53,132 bases of DNA from Klebsiella pneumoniae (lineage in GTDB: Bacteria; Pseudomonadota; Gammaproteobacteria; Pseudomonadales; Pseudohongiellaceae), in contig CAMDML010000013.1 in the NCBI GenBank assembly GCA_945902215.1, positions 1-53,132 of the forward strand, given 5' to 3'. The translations under genes and the position numbers were made by a program. The notes below the pieces were generated by a model. The model was not told the DNA's origin, did not search any database, and was given only the letters and a program-made list of their open reading frames with translations. Below are positions 42,272-51,137 of this stretch, one piece after another (the first letter of the stretch is position 1; each line of letters opens with the position of its first letter).

Positions 42272-43672
42272 TTATTCTTCACCCCAAGGAGCGTGCGCCG
42301 GCCCGCCGCTCATCATCGGCATGTAGTTCTCGAAGCGGGTGAACTTGCCGATGAAGCTGAGTGTCTTGGTGCCGATGGGCCCGTTACGCTGTTTGCCGAT
42401 AATGATTTCGGCCATGCCCTTGAACTGGTCGTTCTCCGGTTCGTACACCTCATGCCGGTACACGAACATGATGACGTCCGCGTCCTGCTCGATGGCGCCG
42501 GATTCGCGCAAGTCGCTCATTACCGGGCGTTTGTTGGGGCGCTGTTCAAGGCTGCGATTGAGCTGCGAGAGTGCCACCACCGGGCAGTTGAACTCGCGTG
42601 CCATCAATTTCAGCGAGCGCGAAATTTCAGAAATCTCGCCGGTGCGGTTTTCGCTGGAGCCTTTCACCTGCATCAGCTGCAGATAGTCGACCATGATCAT
42701 GCCGAGCTTGCCCTGCTCGCGCGCAACCCGGCGAGCACGGCCGCGCATTTCGCTCGGGCTGAGGCCAGACGTGTCGTCGATGAACAGCGGCCGGTTTCTG
42801 AGTTTGGCCACCGCCATGCTGAGCTTGTCCCAGTCGTCGTTTTCGAGACGGCCGTTGCGCATGCGTGTCTGGTCAATTTTGCCGAGCGAAGAAATCATGC
42901 GGATGATCAGGCTTTCGGCCGGCATTTCGAGACTGAACACCAGCACCGGTTTGTCCTGATGCAGGATGGCGTGCTCGACCATGTTCATGGCGAACGACGT
43001 TTTCCCCATTGAGGGACGGCCGGCGACGATAACCAGATCGGATTCCTGCAGACCCGATGTCATCTCGTCGATATCTTTAAAGCCGGTGGAAAGTCCGGTG
43101 ATGCTGCCTTTCGCATCGAACAATCTTTCGATGCGGGAGACGGCGCTCTTGAGGATCGGGTTTACATCTACCGGGCCGCCATCGCGCGGGCGTTCGTCGG
43201 CGATGCGGTAAACGGCTTGCTCGGCGGCATCGAGCAGTTGGGCACTGGGGCGTCCGTCGGGGTTGTAACCACTGTCGGCAATCGTGTGCGCTACCGAGAT
43301 GAGGCGCCGGAGAATCGCGCGCTCCTTAATGATGCCCGCATAGGCAACCACATTGGCCGCGCTATGAATGTTGGTGACGAGTGCGCCGAGATAATCGAGG
43401 CCGCCGGCTTCCTGCAATTGGTTGGAGTCGTGCAGCGTTTCACTGAGCGTGATCACGTCGATGGGTTTGCTGGCGGCGACCTGTTGCACCATGGCATCGA
43501 AAATCAGGCGGTGTTCGCGCCGGTAGAAGTCGGTAGCGAGGAGCACTTCATGCACGGCATCCCAGCGGCTGTTGTCGAGCATCAACGCGCCCAATACGGC
43601 CTGCTCAGCCTCAACAGAATGGGGCGGCACCTTGAGGGTGGTGACTTTTTCGAGAGCTACGGGTTCTGACAT
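42272..43672 (-). CDS. dnaB: Replicative DNA helicase DnaB
   Basis: 466 residues from the ATG at MSEPVALEK, the typical length; an open frame continues 64 codons upstream but with composition unlike DnaB. N-terminal domain (about 15-120: PPHSVEAEQAVLGALMLDN), linker, then RecA-like helicase domain with Walker A GRPSMGKTSF (218-227), MIMVDYLQLM (Walker B) and SDLRESGAIEQDADVIMFVYR. It unwinds DNA at the replication fork as a hexamer. alr follows after 16 bases. The ribosome-binding site is weak. Confidence 0.97.
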   Translation of the reverse strand: MSEPVALEKVTTLKVPPHSVEAEQAVLGALMLDNSRWDAVHEVLLATDFYRREHRLIFDAMVQQVAASKPIDVITLSETLHDSNQLQEAGGLDYLGALVTNIHSAANVVAYAGIIKERAILRRLISVAHTIADSGYNPDGRPSAQLLDAAEQAVYRIADERPRDGGPVDVNPILKSAVSRIERLFDAKGSITGLSTGFKDIDEMTSGLQESDLVIVAGRPSMGKTSFAMNMVEHAILHQDKPVLVFSLEMPAESLIIRMISSLGKIDQTRMRNGRLENDDWDKLSMAVAKLRNRPLFIDDTSGLSPSEMRGRARRVAREQGKLGMIMVDYLQLMQVKGSSENRTGEISEISRSLKLMAREFNCPVVALSQLNRSLEQRPNKRPVMSDLRESGAIEQDADVIMFVYRHEVYEPENDQFKGMAEIIIGKQRNGPIGTKTLSFIGKFTRFENYMPMMSGGPAHAPWGEE

Positions 43673-44072
43673 GGACTTATTACGGGTTGATCGGTGGATT
43701 CGGCCCTGAGGGGCAGGGGGTTCCATGTTACTCAAAGTTTTACTCGGGGACACTGGTTTAAGACAGCAGAAATTGCGCGCGGGACACTCGTTCTGGCAAC
43801 GGCGCATGGTCGCACTTGGGTAGTCTCCGCGCGCTCGCTGACGCTCCTCGCCGGAACCACCCAATCGCTCCCCCTCCAGCCTTGTGCACGAGTGCTCCTT
43901 CTATCAGGCAAACCGTTAAAGGCGCGTTAATAGGAGCTGTGGACAGGCTTCATTAACGTTAGTTCATGCACTTGATCTTGGGGCCAAAACCGGCACAATG
44001 CCACCCAAGTCCCGGGTGGGTGTCGCTTTTTTCCGCTTTCCCTTGCATTCCCCACCCCCACAGGTAGTCCTC
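43673..44072. other. Divergent promoter region of dnaB and the membrane regulator gene
   Basis: 400 bases with no gene I can support. A 78-codon frame at 43694-43930 has no protein-like features and no ribosome-binding site. The region should contain the promoters of dnaB (leftwards) and of the winged-helix membrane protein (rightwards; candidate at 43972-43999). No repeats were seen. Confidence 0.5.
43972..43999 (+). promoter_or_regulatory. Candidate sigma-70 promoter
   Basis: TTGATC (43972-43977) and CACAAT (43994-43999), each four of six to consensus, are separated by 16 bases. A start around 44006 would leave a leader of about 67 bases before the ATG at 44073. This is a weak match read by eye. 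Confidence 0.3.
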
Positions 44073-45350
44073 ATGTTGGAACCGATTACGCCCGAAGAAC
44101 TCCGTGCTCTCTGTGCACGTATCATCAAGAGCGGTGAGCTGGGGCGCTCCAAAACCTACGCGGCCATCCTCGAATATTTGGCCGAGTGTGCGATTACCGG
44201 CACCAATCCCAAGGAAGTGGCGATTGCCATGGATGTGCTGGGGCGGGAGGCGGACTTCGATGTGGGCAAGGACTCCATCGTTCGCGTGCATGTGTACCAC
44301 CTGCGCAACAAGCTCAGTGCCTACTATGCCCGTGCAGGCCTCAATGAAACCTTCCGCATCGACATACCCAAAGGCCAGTACATGCTGGTCACTTCGCCGA
44401 ACGAACCGGCACCGACCCCGGATCCTCAGCTCAGCATCACGGGCAAACCCCTGCAGCGAAATTCCCTGACACCCTGGCTGGCGGCCTTCGCCGGGGTGAT
44501 GCTGCTGCTCAATCTGGTGCAAGGCTGGCAAGCGGAGGAGGCCAGTGTTGCGGCGGCCAATCCGTTTGCGGCAAGCAGCTTGTGGCAGCCGATGCTCGAC
44601 GACGCCATGCCGGTGCTGATCCTCATTGGCGACTACTACATCATGGGTGAGTTGGACGCCACCGGTAACGTCGAGCGCATGGTGCGCGAGTTCGACATCA
44701 ATTCGCGGCAGGACTTGCAGTCGCTGCAGGACAGCGGGCGCGAAACCGGTTATTTCAATCTCGATCTCAGCTATACGCCTACCAGCATCGCCCCGGCACT
44801 GGCGCATGTGCTGCAGGTGTTTGGGGCCGACCCCGGCCGCGTGAGCGTGAAGATGATTTCGGGCCTCAATACGAACGACCTCGTCGGCAACCATATCATT
44901 TACCTTGGGTATCTCAGCGGGATGCAGAATCTGAGTGAGCTGATGTTTGCAGCATCAGGCCTGTCGATAGGCATGACCTACGACGAACTGATTGAGCTCG
45001 ATACCAATAAGAGTCACGCCAGCAGTTCCGGGTTGTCGATTGGCGAAACGTCGTACCGCGACTACGGCATGCTGTCGACCTTTCCCGGCCCCGGCGGCAA
45101 CCAGTTTGTGCTGCTCGCAGGCATGCGTGACGAGGGGCTGATCAATTTGTCCGAAGAAGTGACAGCGCCCGACAAGATTCTGGCGCTGGAGCAAGCAGTG
45201 GGTGTTGCAGATATGAAAGAAGGCAAGGCGTACGAAGCGTTGTATGAAGTGCTTGGTTACGACAACACCAACTTCGATGCCAGCTTGGTATACAGCCAGA
45301 AGCTGGATACCAAGGTGGTGTGGGAAGCCCGCCTGGTTGACGGTTACTAA
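44073..45350 (+). CDS. Membrane-anchored protein with N-terminal winged-helix-like domain
   Basis: 425 residues from the ATG after CAGGTAG; a frame from 43998 adds 25 residues. The N-terminal domain (about 5-108) includes ILEYLAECAITGTNPKEVAI and GREADFDVGKDSIVRVHVYH, then LRNKLSAYY and IPKGQYML. That pattern is shared by many regulators, where it resembles a winged helix. A Pro-rich linker leads to one membrane helix (about 133-151), then a 270-residue domain that should be periplasmic, including LILIGDYYIMGE and FPGPGGNQFVLLAGMRDEGL. The ToxR-like layout suggests a membrane-bound regulator; the periplasmic domain is unknown to me. Confidence 0.65.
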   Translation: MLEPITPEELRALCARIIKSGELGRSKTYAAILEYLAECAITGTNPKEVAIAMDVLGREADFDVGKDSIVRVHVYHLRNKLSAYYARAGLNETFRIDIPKGQYMLVTSPNEPAPTPDPQLSITGKPLQRNSLTPWLAAFAGVMLLLNLVQGWQAEEASVAAANPFAASSLWQPMLDDAMPVLILIGDYYIMGELDATGNVERMVREFDINSRQDLQSLQDSGRETGYFNLDLSYTPTSIAPALAHVLQVFGADPGRVSVKMISGLNTNDLVGNHIIYLGYLSGMQNLSELMFAASGLSIGMTYDELIELDTNKSHASSSGLSIGETSYRDYGMLSTFPGPGGNQFVLLAGMRDEGLINLSEEVTAPDKILALEQAVGVADMKEGKAYEALYEVLGYDNTNFDASLVYSQKLDTKVVWEARLVDGY

Positions 45351-45361
45351 AAAGCGGACGC

Positions 45362-45811
45362 TTACTGAATACCGACGACGGTCAGTTTGATCATCGTGGT
45401 GACTTCGCTGCCCAGCGAGATCGAAACTTCGAACTCGCCAATTTCGCGCAACGCGCCCAGCGGCAGCAGTACTTCGCTCTTCTCTACCGCCTGACCTGCA
45501 GCGGTCAGTGCATCAGCAATGTCGCGGGTGCCCACTGAGCCAAACAACTTGCCTTCGTCGCCGGCATTCGCTTCGATGCGGATGCTCACACCGTTCAGTT
45601 TGGCGGCGCGCGCCTGCGCGGTGGCCAGTTTATCGGCAGCGACTTTCATCAGCCCGGCTTTGCGGGTTTCGAAGTCGGCCAGATTTTCCTTCGTGGCAGG
45701 AATGGCCTTGGCGTAGGGAAACAGAAAATTGCGGGCATAGCCTGACTTGACGTTGATCTTGTCGCCCACGTTGCCTGTACGGCCCACTTTTTCCAGCAAA
45801 ATGACTTCCAT
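45362..45811 (-). CDS. rplI: 50S ribosomal protein bL9
   Basis: 149 residues, identical in length to the E. coli protein. The N-terminal RNA-binding domain shows [34 protein letters not shown] residues, in particular GNVGDKI...[10 protein letters not shown] long connecting helix and the C-terminal domain ([11 protein letters not shown]) follow. It is last in the rpsF-rpsR-DUF2232-rplI run on the minus strand and ends 11 bases from the convergent membrane regulator gene. Confidence 0.98.
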   Translation of the reverse strand: MEVILLEKVGRTGNVGDKINVKSGYARNFLFPYAKAIPATKENLADFETRKAGLMKVAADKLATAQARAAKLNGVSIRIEANAGDEGKLFGSVGTRDIADALTAAGQAVEKSEVLLPLGALREIGEFEVSISLGSEVTTMIKLTVVGIQ

Positions 45812-45835
45812 TGGGAACCTCGTATATAAAATTAG

Positions 45836-46678
45836 TTACTTTGTCATGCGTTTGCGTATATCCAATAATGCGTCGGCAAAACCCAACAGCACTATGACTG
45901 GTGTCAGCAGCAGCGCCAGCATATACGTCAGTACCAGCCAACCGGTGCCGAGTTTGCATGTAGCCGCCACATGATGTGCCACGGCTAACCCGCACAGCCC
46001 CGGAACAACACCGAACACCATCATCCAGTCGTTCAGCGGAGGCAGTCCTGCCAGTCCGAGCAACATCAGCACCAGCAGTACCCCCATCACTTTCGGGTCA
46101 ACGCGCAGGTTATGAAACTCCTGCAGGAACCCTCCCGGGTTGTACAACATGGCTTGCCAGTAGCGTCCGAGCATCAGGCAACCGGTGAACACCAACATGT
46201 GTTCGACACCGTAAAAACTCAGCCAGAGCGCCAACATTTGCGTCTTGGCATCTTCAATCGTCAGTCCGTTCGCAGTTCCGGGTATGGCGCCGCCGCCTTC
46301 CAGTAACCGGTCGAGCAGGCCCTGAATGTTCGCAACATACCCAGTTTGCAGTGGCAGACTCATCTGCAACAACAAACCCAGCACCGTGGCCAGCAGCAGC
46401 ACCTGTTGCCAGGATTGCGTGCGTCTGAGCCAGTACGACAACACTGCTACACCAACTACCATGAACACCGCAGCGGTATCACCCACTAACCACTGCAGGC
46501 CTGCCGGCAGCAGCGCCCACATCATGATCAAGAATCCTTCCTGCGTGCCTTTGCGCAACATTACGAGCGCCACAACCGCGCCGCTCAGCAAGTTCAGCAT
46601 GGGGATCAGCCCGAACAGCACCGCAACGGTAGCTGCCTGGCGCCGGCCTGACATGACATATTCGGCCAACCCACGCAT
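45836..46678 (-). CDS. DUF2232 / YybS-like membrane protein
   Basis: 280 residues, eight or so hydrophobic helices over the whole length, for example VAVLFGLIPMLNLLSGAVVALVM at about 18-40 and MGVLLVLMLLGLAGLPPLNDW at about 198-218. Pseudomonas has an uncharacterised membrane protein in the same place between rpsR and rplI, so the position is conserved. Function is unknown. It begins 9 bases after rpsR and ends 24 bases before rplI, clearly in the ribosomal-protein operon. Confidence 0.85.
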   Translation of the reverse strand: MRGLAEYVMSGRRQAATVAVLFGLIPMLNLLSGAVVALVMLRKGTQEGFLIMMWALLPAGLQWLVGDTAAVFMVVGVAVLSYWLRRTQSWQQVLLLATVLGLLLQMSLPLQTGYVANIQGLLDRLLEGGGAIPGTANGLTIEDAKTQMLALWLSFYGVEHMLVFTGCLMLGRYWQAMLYNPGGFLQEFHNLRVDPKVMGVLLVLMLLGLAGLPPLNDWMMVFGVVPGLCGLAVAHHVAATCKLGTGWLVLTYMLALLLTPVIVLLGFADALLDIRKRMTK

Positions 46679-46687
46679 AGGGGGTAC

Positions 46688-46918
46688 TTATACTTCGTGT
46701 GAATCCGTGTAAGGAATCAGGGCCAGGAAACGTGCCTGTTTGATCGCGGTGGCCAACTGACGCTGATAACGGGCTTTAGTGCCCGTAATGCGGCTGGGAA
46801 CGATCTTGCCCGTCTCGGAAACGTTTGCTTTCAGCGTTTCCAGATCCTTGTAATCAATTTCTTTAAAGCCTTCTGCGGTGAAGCGGCAGTATTTACGACG
46901 TCTGAAGAAGCGCGCCAT
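46688..46918 (-). CDS. rpsR: 30S ribosomal protein bS18
   Basis: 76 residues (E. coli 75). The sequence opens [25 protein letters not shown] and includes [31 protein letters not shown] residues, in particular the [15 protein letters not shown] motif of the family. It binds bS6 on the 30S platform; rpsF is 65 bases upstream on the same strand. Confidence 0.98.
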   Translation of the reverse strand: MARFFRRRKYCRFTAEGFKEIDYKDLETLKANVSETGKIVPSRITGTKARYQRQLATAIKQARFLALIPYTDSHEV

Positions 46919-46983
46919 GGTGAATCTCCTGTATCTGTAATTTGGTCAGTAACCTGTGATGATGAAGAAAGCTGCGCGCGAAC

Positions 46984-47418
46984 TTATTCGGCGCTATCGG
47001 CTTCTTCGGCTTCCTCTTCACCGGCATCGGCGACTTCTTCAGAGGCTTCCTCGGAGCGCACGCGATGGCTGGCGCGGGCTTTGCGCTCACGGTTCTCGTT
47101 TTCCGATTTCTGGATGTGCGACATTTCCGTCACAGCTTCGTCACGTTTGATGACGAGGTTACGGATGATGGCATCGTTGTAACGGAAAATGGACGTGACT
47201 TCGTCCAGGACTTCCTGACCGCATTCAATGTTCATCAGAACATAGTGGGCCTTGTGGATCTTGTTGATCGGGTAGGACAACTGACGACGACCCCAGTCTT
47301 CCAAGCGGTGAACAGCACCGCCGGCATCTTTGATCATCTTGGTGTAACGCTCGATCATGCCACCGACCTGTTCCGACTGGTCAGGGTGAACCATGAACAC
47401 TATTTCATAGTGACGCAT
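46984..47418 (-). CDS. rpsF: 30S ribosomal protein bS6
   Basis: 144 residues. The core (about 1-95) starts [18 protein letters not shown] and includes [14 protein letters not shown] and the [10 protein letters not shown] strand. The C-terminal extension (about 110-144) is rich in Glu, as in bacteria whose bS6 is glutamylated (E. coli RimK). It pairs with bS18. It is the first gene of the rpsF-rpsR-DUF2232-rplI run; the 172 bases upstream, to rlmB, probably hold the promoter and any autoregulatory leader. Confidence 0.97.
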   Translation of the reverse strand: MRHYEIVFMVHPDQSEQVGGMIERYTKMIKDAGGAVHRLEDWGRRQLSYPINKIHKAHYVLMNIECGQEVLDEVTSIFRYNDAIIRNLVIKRDEAVTEMSHIQKSENENRERKARASHRVRSEEASEEVADAGEEEAEEADSAE

Positions 47419-47590
47419 TTAGCGCTCCTCGTGGGTTGATGCTTCCTGATTGGCCAGGGCGGCTGCAGTGAAGCAAGGAGTTATGTAGAAGCAGGAAATT
47501 TGACCTGCCGGGTACTGCAAAAAGAGGCGGCATTCTATGGGGATTGCCGAAGTGAAGCAAGCCGGTGATTAAATGGTCTCTGGCCCCATT

Positions 47591-48337
47591 TTATTTAACG
47601 ACCCTTTGTCGGACGGCTTCAAACAGGCAGACCCCGGCCGAAACCGACACATTCAGGCTACTGACTTCCCCGGCCATGGGGATCGAAAACAGGCCGTCAC
47701 AGGTTTCCCGGGTCAGGCGGCGCATCCCGGTACCTTCGGAGCCCAAAACCACTGCCAACGGGCCCTTCAAGTCGGTTTTATAGAGCGTTTGGGTGGCTTC
47801 TCCGGCCGCGCCCTGCACCCAGATACCCCGTTGTTTCAGGGCTTCAAGGCACCGGACCAGATTGGTAACGGCAATAAAGGGGATGATTTCGGCCGCCCCG
47901 CAGGCCACCTTTCTAACGGTGGGGGTCATCAGCGCCGACTTGTCCTTGGGCACGATCACTGCATCCACTCCGGCCGCTTCGGCCGATCGCAGGCAGGCAC
48001 CCAGGTTGTGTGGATCGGTGACTCCGTCCAGAACCAGCAGAAAAGGCGGGTGATCCAGCCCGTCCAGCAACTGTTTCAGGAAGCCCTCGCTCTTTTCGAG
48101 TTTCAGTTCGCGGCACAGCGCGACCACACCCTGATGCACGCCGCCGGACTTTTCGTCCAGCTCAGCCCGACTCAGTTCGGATACCGGAATACCGCGCTGC
48201 GCTGTCCGCGCCAACACCGCAGCAAGACGTTCGTCGGTGCGGCCCTGCAGGATATAAAGCTGCAGGATGCTGTCGGGGTTGTGTTTTAGCAGGGACTCCA
48301 CGGCGTGCATGCCGTAGACCCAGTCGTTACCGCTCAT
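47591..48337 (-). CDS. rlmB: 23S rRNA (guanosine-2'-O)-methyltransferase RlmB
   Basis: 248 residues (E. coli 243). An L30-like N-terminal domain is followed by the SpoU knot: motif 1 DGVTDPHNLGACLRSAEAAG, motif 2 VLGSEGTGMRRL and motif 3 IPMAGEVSSLNVSVSAGVCL. It methylates G2251 of 23S rRNA (E. coli numbering). It begins 18 bases after rnr and is on the same strand, the usual rnr-rlmB pair. Confidence 0.97.
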   Translation of the reverse strand: MSGNDWVYGMHAVESLLKHNPDSILQLYILQGRTDERLAAVLARTAQRGIPVSELSRAELDEKSGGVHQGVVALCRELKLEKSEGFLKQLLDGLDHPPFLLVLDGVTDPHNLGACLRSAEAAGVDAVIVPKDKSALMTPTVRKVACGAAEIIPFIAVTNLVRCLEALKQRGIWVQGAAGEATQTLYKTDLKGPLAVVLGSEGTGMRRLTRETCDGLFSIPMAGEVSSLNVSVSAGVCLFEAVRQRVVK

Positions 48338-48355
48338 CGTTTATCGTCAACTTGT

Positions 48356-50767
48356 TTATCGTTTGCGCCGTTTGCGCCCCGGTGTTTTGTTCGGGTGTTT
48401 CGGTTCAGCTTTGCCGGAAGCTTTGTTCGGCTGCTTCGGTTCGGCTTTGCCAGACGCCTTGCTACGCTTGGGCAGTGCGCGACCTACGCCTTTGTTTGCA
48501 CCAGGACTGTCGAGCATCTGCAGATCAATCTTGCGCTCGTCCAGATCCACCCGCGACACCACCACGCGCACCGCCGCACCCATTTTGAAACTCAAGCCGC
48601 TGCGCTCACCAGTGAGAGTCTGACTCGCACTGTCGAAATGATAATAGTCGTTGGTCAGTGCGGTAACATGGATGAGTCCTTCAACATAGACATCAGTCAG
48701 CTCCACAAACAGGCCAAAGTTTGTGACCGTGGTAACAATGCCCGCGAACTCTTCACCAATCTTGTCCTGCATGTATTCGCACTTGAGCCAGTTCACGACA
48801 TCGTAGGTCGCCGTGTCAGCGCGGCGTTCAGTGGCGGACAACTGTGTGCCCAGCAATTCCAGATCAGCGGGCTTGTACGGATAAATGTCCTGACGTTTCA
48901 GCACTTCGGGTTTGCCCACGCGCAGCACGCCGTCCTCAGTTTTCGGATTACGAATCAAAAAGCGGATCGCGCGATGTACCAACAAGTCCGGATAGCGGCG
49001 AATCGGTGAAGTGAAATGCGCGTAAGCTTCGAAGCCCAGCCCGAAGTGGCCGAGGTTGGTAGGCTGATACACCGCCTGCATCAACGAGCGAATCACCAGC
49101 GTCTGTAACAGTTTGCGGTCAGGACGGTCCTTCAGCTTGTCGAGAATAACGCGGTAATCCTGCGGTGTTGGCTTCGCTTTGCGATTCAAACCAATGCCAA
49201 TGCCGCGCAGGAAGTCATAGAGTTTTTCCAGTTTGTCGGCGCTCGGCCCTTCGTGAACGCGGTACAGCGCGGGCAGTTTCGCATTCTCCAGCAGTTCCGC
49301 TGCGGCCACGTTCGCGCACAGCATGCACTCCTCAATCAGCTTGTGCGCGTCATTGCGTTCAACCGGAATGATCTCCTTGATGCGCCGTTGCTCGGAGAAA
49401 ATGATGCGCGTCTCTACGGTTTCGAAATCCAGCGCTCCGCGTTCCGTGCGCGCATGCAAGAGTTGCTTGTACAGCGCATACAGATTCTTCAGGGCTGGCA
49501 CCAGGGCCTGATGTTTGGCACTGATACGTTGTTGCAACAAGGTTTCCGCGTCTGTCTTCGGTGCCTGCAACATCGCGGCGACTTCGGTGTAAGTCAGGCG
49601 CGCGTGCGAGAAGATGATGCCTTCATAGAAAATGTAGGAATCGATTTCGCCCGCCTGCGAGATTTCCATCTCGCACACCATCACCAGACGGTCTTCCTTC
49701 GGCTTGAGTGAGCAGAGGCCATTTGACAAATGTTCGGGCAGCATCGGAATTACGTGGCCCGGAAAATACACGGAATTGCCGCGCAGCTGCGCCTCGGTGT
49801 CGAGTGCAGTATTCACCTGTACATAATGCGACACATCCGCAATCGCCACGTACAGGGTAAAACCCTTGCCCTTCTTGCGCTCGCAGCACACCGCATCGTC
49901 GAAATCCTTGGCGTCTTCGCCGTCGATCGTCACGAAGGGCAGTTTGCGCAGATCCTCGCGATAGTTCGCCTCCTTGTCGCCTTTCACCTTCTCTGGATAC
50001 TTCTTCATCGCGGCAGTGACTTCCGGCGGCCACTCATACGGAATGTCGTGCGTGCGCAGCGCTACTTCCACTTCCATACCGGGCTTGCTGACATCGCCTA
50101 GCACTTCAACCACTTCGCCGGCGGCCTTGTGATGTTCGTGCGGCCACTGGGTGATCTTGACGACAACAAAGTCGCCGTCGTTGACGTGCTTGGGTTTCTT
50201 CCCGGGAATGAGGATTTCCTGCGTAATGCGCTTGCTGTGCGGCATCACCATGCCAATGCCGGACTCGGAGTAGTAGCGGCCCACAAACTGGTCAGTCTTG
50301 CGCTCCAGCACTTCAACGATCTTGCCTTCGCGGCGGCCGCGTTTGTCAGCACCGGACACACGTGCCAGCACGGTGTCGCCATCGAATACTTTCTGCATCT
50401 GGCGCGGCGCCAGGTAAAGGTCGCCCGAGTTGTCTTCGGGAATGACAAAGCCGAAGCCGTCCTTGTTGCCCATGATGCGACCCTTGATCAGGTCCATCTT
50501 GTTCACAAGGCCATACACGCCCCGGCGGTTGCTCATCAGCTGTCCGTCGCGGGTCATAGCCTCCAGACGGCGTTCCAGCGCGTGCTGCGCTTCGGCATCA
50601 AACAGCAACAGTTCCTTGCACATATCAATGTGCGACGCCGGCTCACCGCGCTGTTCCAGATGGGCAACGATGAATTCGCGGCTCGGGATGGGGTTCTCGT
50701 AGCGGGCAGCTTCGCGCTGGGCAAAGGGGTCGTGATTGGGATCAGGCGGAGCCTTGGATTTGGGCAT
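48356..50767 (-). CDS. rnr: Ribonuclease R
   Basis: 803 residues (E. coli 813). A helix-turn-helix-like N-terminus (about 25-90), two cold-shock domains (about 95-245), an RNB domain with the Asp cluster in VTIDGEDAKDFDDAV (about 279-292), an S1 domain (about 650-740), and a basic tail. The tail contains two near-identical 12-residue units (KASGKAEPKQPN and KASGKAEPKHPN), encoded by a 36-base tandem repeat at 48386-48457. The enzyme degrades structured RNA from the 3' end and works in rRNA quality control. It is divergent from tRNA-Leu. Confidence 0.97.
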   Translation of the reverse strand: MPKSKAPPDPNHDPFAQREAARYENPIPSREFIVAHLEQRGEPASHIDMCKELLLFDAEAQHALERRLEAMTRDGQLMSNRRGVYGLVNKMDLIKGRIMGNKDGFGFVIPEDNSGDLYLAPRQMQKVFDGDTVLARVSGADKRGRREGKIVEVLERKTDQFVGRYYSESGIGMVMPHSKRITQEILIPGKKPKHVNDGDFVVVKITQWPHEHHKAAGEVVEVLGDVSKPGMEVEVALRTHDIPYEWPPEVTAAMKKYPEKVKGDKEANYREDLRKLPFVTIDGEDAKDFDDAVCCERKKGKGFTLYVAIADVSHYVQVNTALDTEAQLRGNSVYFPGHVIPMLPEHLSNGLCSLKPKEDRLVMVCEMEISQAGEIDSYIFYEGIIFSHARLTYTEVAAMLQAPKTDAETLLQQRISAKHQALVPALKNLYALYKQLLHARTERGALDFETVETRIIFSEQRRIKEIIPVERNDAHKLIEECMLCANVAAAELLENAKLPALYRVHEGPSADKLEKLYDFLRGIGIGLNRKAKPTPQDYRVILDKLKDRPDRKLLQTLVIRSLMQAVYQPTNLGHFGLGFEAYAHFTSPIRRYPDLLVHRAIRFLIRNPKTEDGVLRVGKPEVLKRQDIYPYKPADLELLGTQLSATERRADTATYDVVNWLKCEYMQDKIGEEFAGIVTTVTNFGLFVELTDVYVEGLIHVTALTNDYYHFDSASQTLTGERSGLSFKMGAAVRVVVSRVDLDERKIDLQMLDSPGANKGVGRALPKRSKASGKAEPKQPNKASGKAEPKHPNKTPGRKRRKR
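48386..48457 (-). repeat. 36-base tandem repeat inside rnr
   Basis: Two adjacent 36-base units (48386-48421 and 48422-48457) differ at a handful of positions and encode the repeated Lys-rich 12-mer of the RNase R tail. The length is a multiple of three, so copy number can vary without breaking the frame. Confidence 0.8.
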
Positions 50768-50821
50768 TTTTTTACGGCTTTTAGGGTAGGAAATTGCCTC
50801 TCAGTATACACCCCCCCGAAT

Positions 50822-50850
50822 TTGACAAGCAGGGTTGGGATGAGGAGAAT
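50822..50850 (+). promoter_or_regulatory. Promoter of tRNA-Leu
   Basis: A perfect -35 TTGACA (50822-50827), a 17-base spacer and a -10 GAGAAT (50845-50850) lie 27 bases before the tRNA. A GC-rich stretch (GCGCGCC) follows the -10, as in stable-RNA promoters under stringent control. Confidence 0.7.
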
Positions 50851-50876
50851 GCGCGCCTCTGCGTTTCTCCCCCTAC

Positions 50877-50963
50877 GCCCAGGTGGTGAAATTGGTATAC
50901 ACGCTAGCTTCAGGTGCTAGTGGCCGCAAGGCCGTGGAGGTTCAAGTCCTCTCCTGGGCACCA
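50877..50963 (+). tRNA. tRNA-Leu (anticodon CAG)
   Basis: 87 bases including an encoded CCA end. The acceptor stem is GCCCAGG with CCTGGGC. The anticodon stem CTAGC/GCTAG encloses the loop TTCAGGT, giving anticodon CAG. A long variable arm (TGGCCGCAAGGCC) marks a class II tRNA, and the T arm is GAGGTTCAAGTCCTC. The integrase gene begins 174 bases downstream, so the 3' end is the attachment site. A tRNA-Leu in front of rnr is also the Pseudomonas arrangement. Confidence 0.97.
50943..50963 (+). other. Probable island attachment site (attL) in the tRNA-Leu 3' end
   Basis: P4-type integrases insert at the 3' end of tRNA genes and leave the gene intact. The placement of the integrase directly behind this tRNA makes its T-arm/acceptor end the likely core site. 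No second copy is in the window, so the other boundary is farther right. The exact core cannot be fixed without it. Confidence 0.5.
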
Positions 50964-50986
50964 ATACCTAGTTTTCTGACATCCAA

Positions 50987-51098
50987 CAACGTCCACCCTT
51001 CCGTAGAAAGCCCAGCAAACCCCGGCATTTTACGCCCTATAACGTCCAATAACGATTTGTGCCATCCGAAGGTTGTAGTAACATCCTTGGTAACATCC
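50987..51098. promoter_or_regulatory. Cluster of repeated 8-mers, possible integrase arm sites
   Basis: The consensus (T/C)AAC(G/A)TCC occurs four times in the same direction between attL and the integrase gene: 50987-50994, 51040-51047, 51079-51086 and 51091-51098. The last two are identical, 12 bases apart. Direct repeats between core site and integrase gene are typical of arm-type binding sites and may also regulate the integrase promoter. Confidence 0.4.
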
Positions 51099-51137
51099 GA
51101 CCAACTCTGAACCGGGTGTTACTACGAAGGTGTTGCC

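Noticed and set aside
43694..43930. 78-codon open frame upstream of dnaB
   Set aside because: No ribosome-binding site, composition not protein-like, sits in the divergent promoter region.
45350..45365. Bidirectional terminator between the membrane regulator and rplI
   Set aside because: The AAGC-GGAC-GCTT hairpin is only four base pairs and has no proper T-run.
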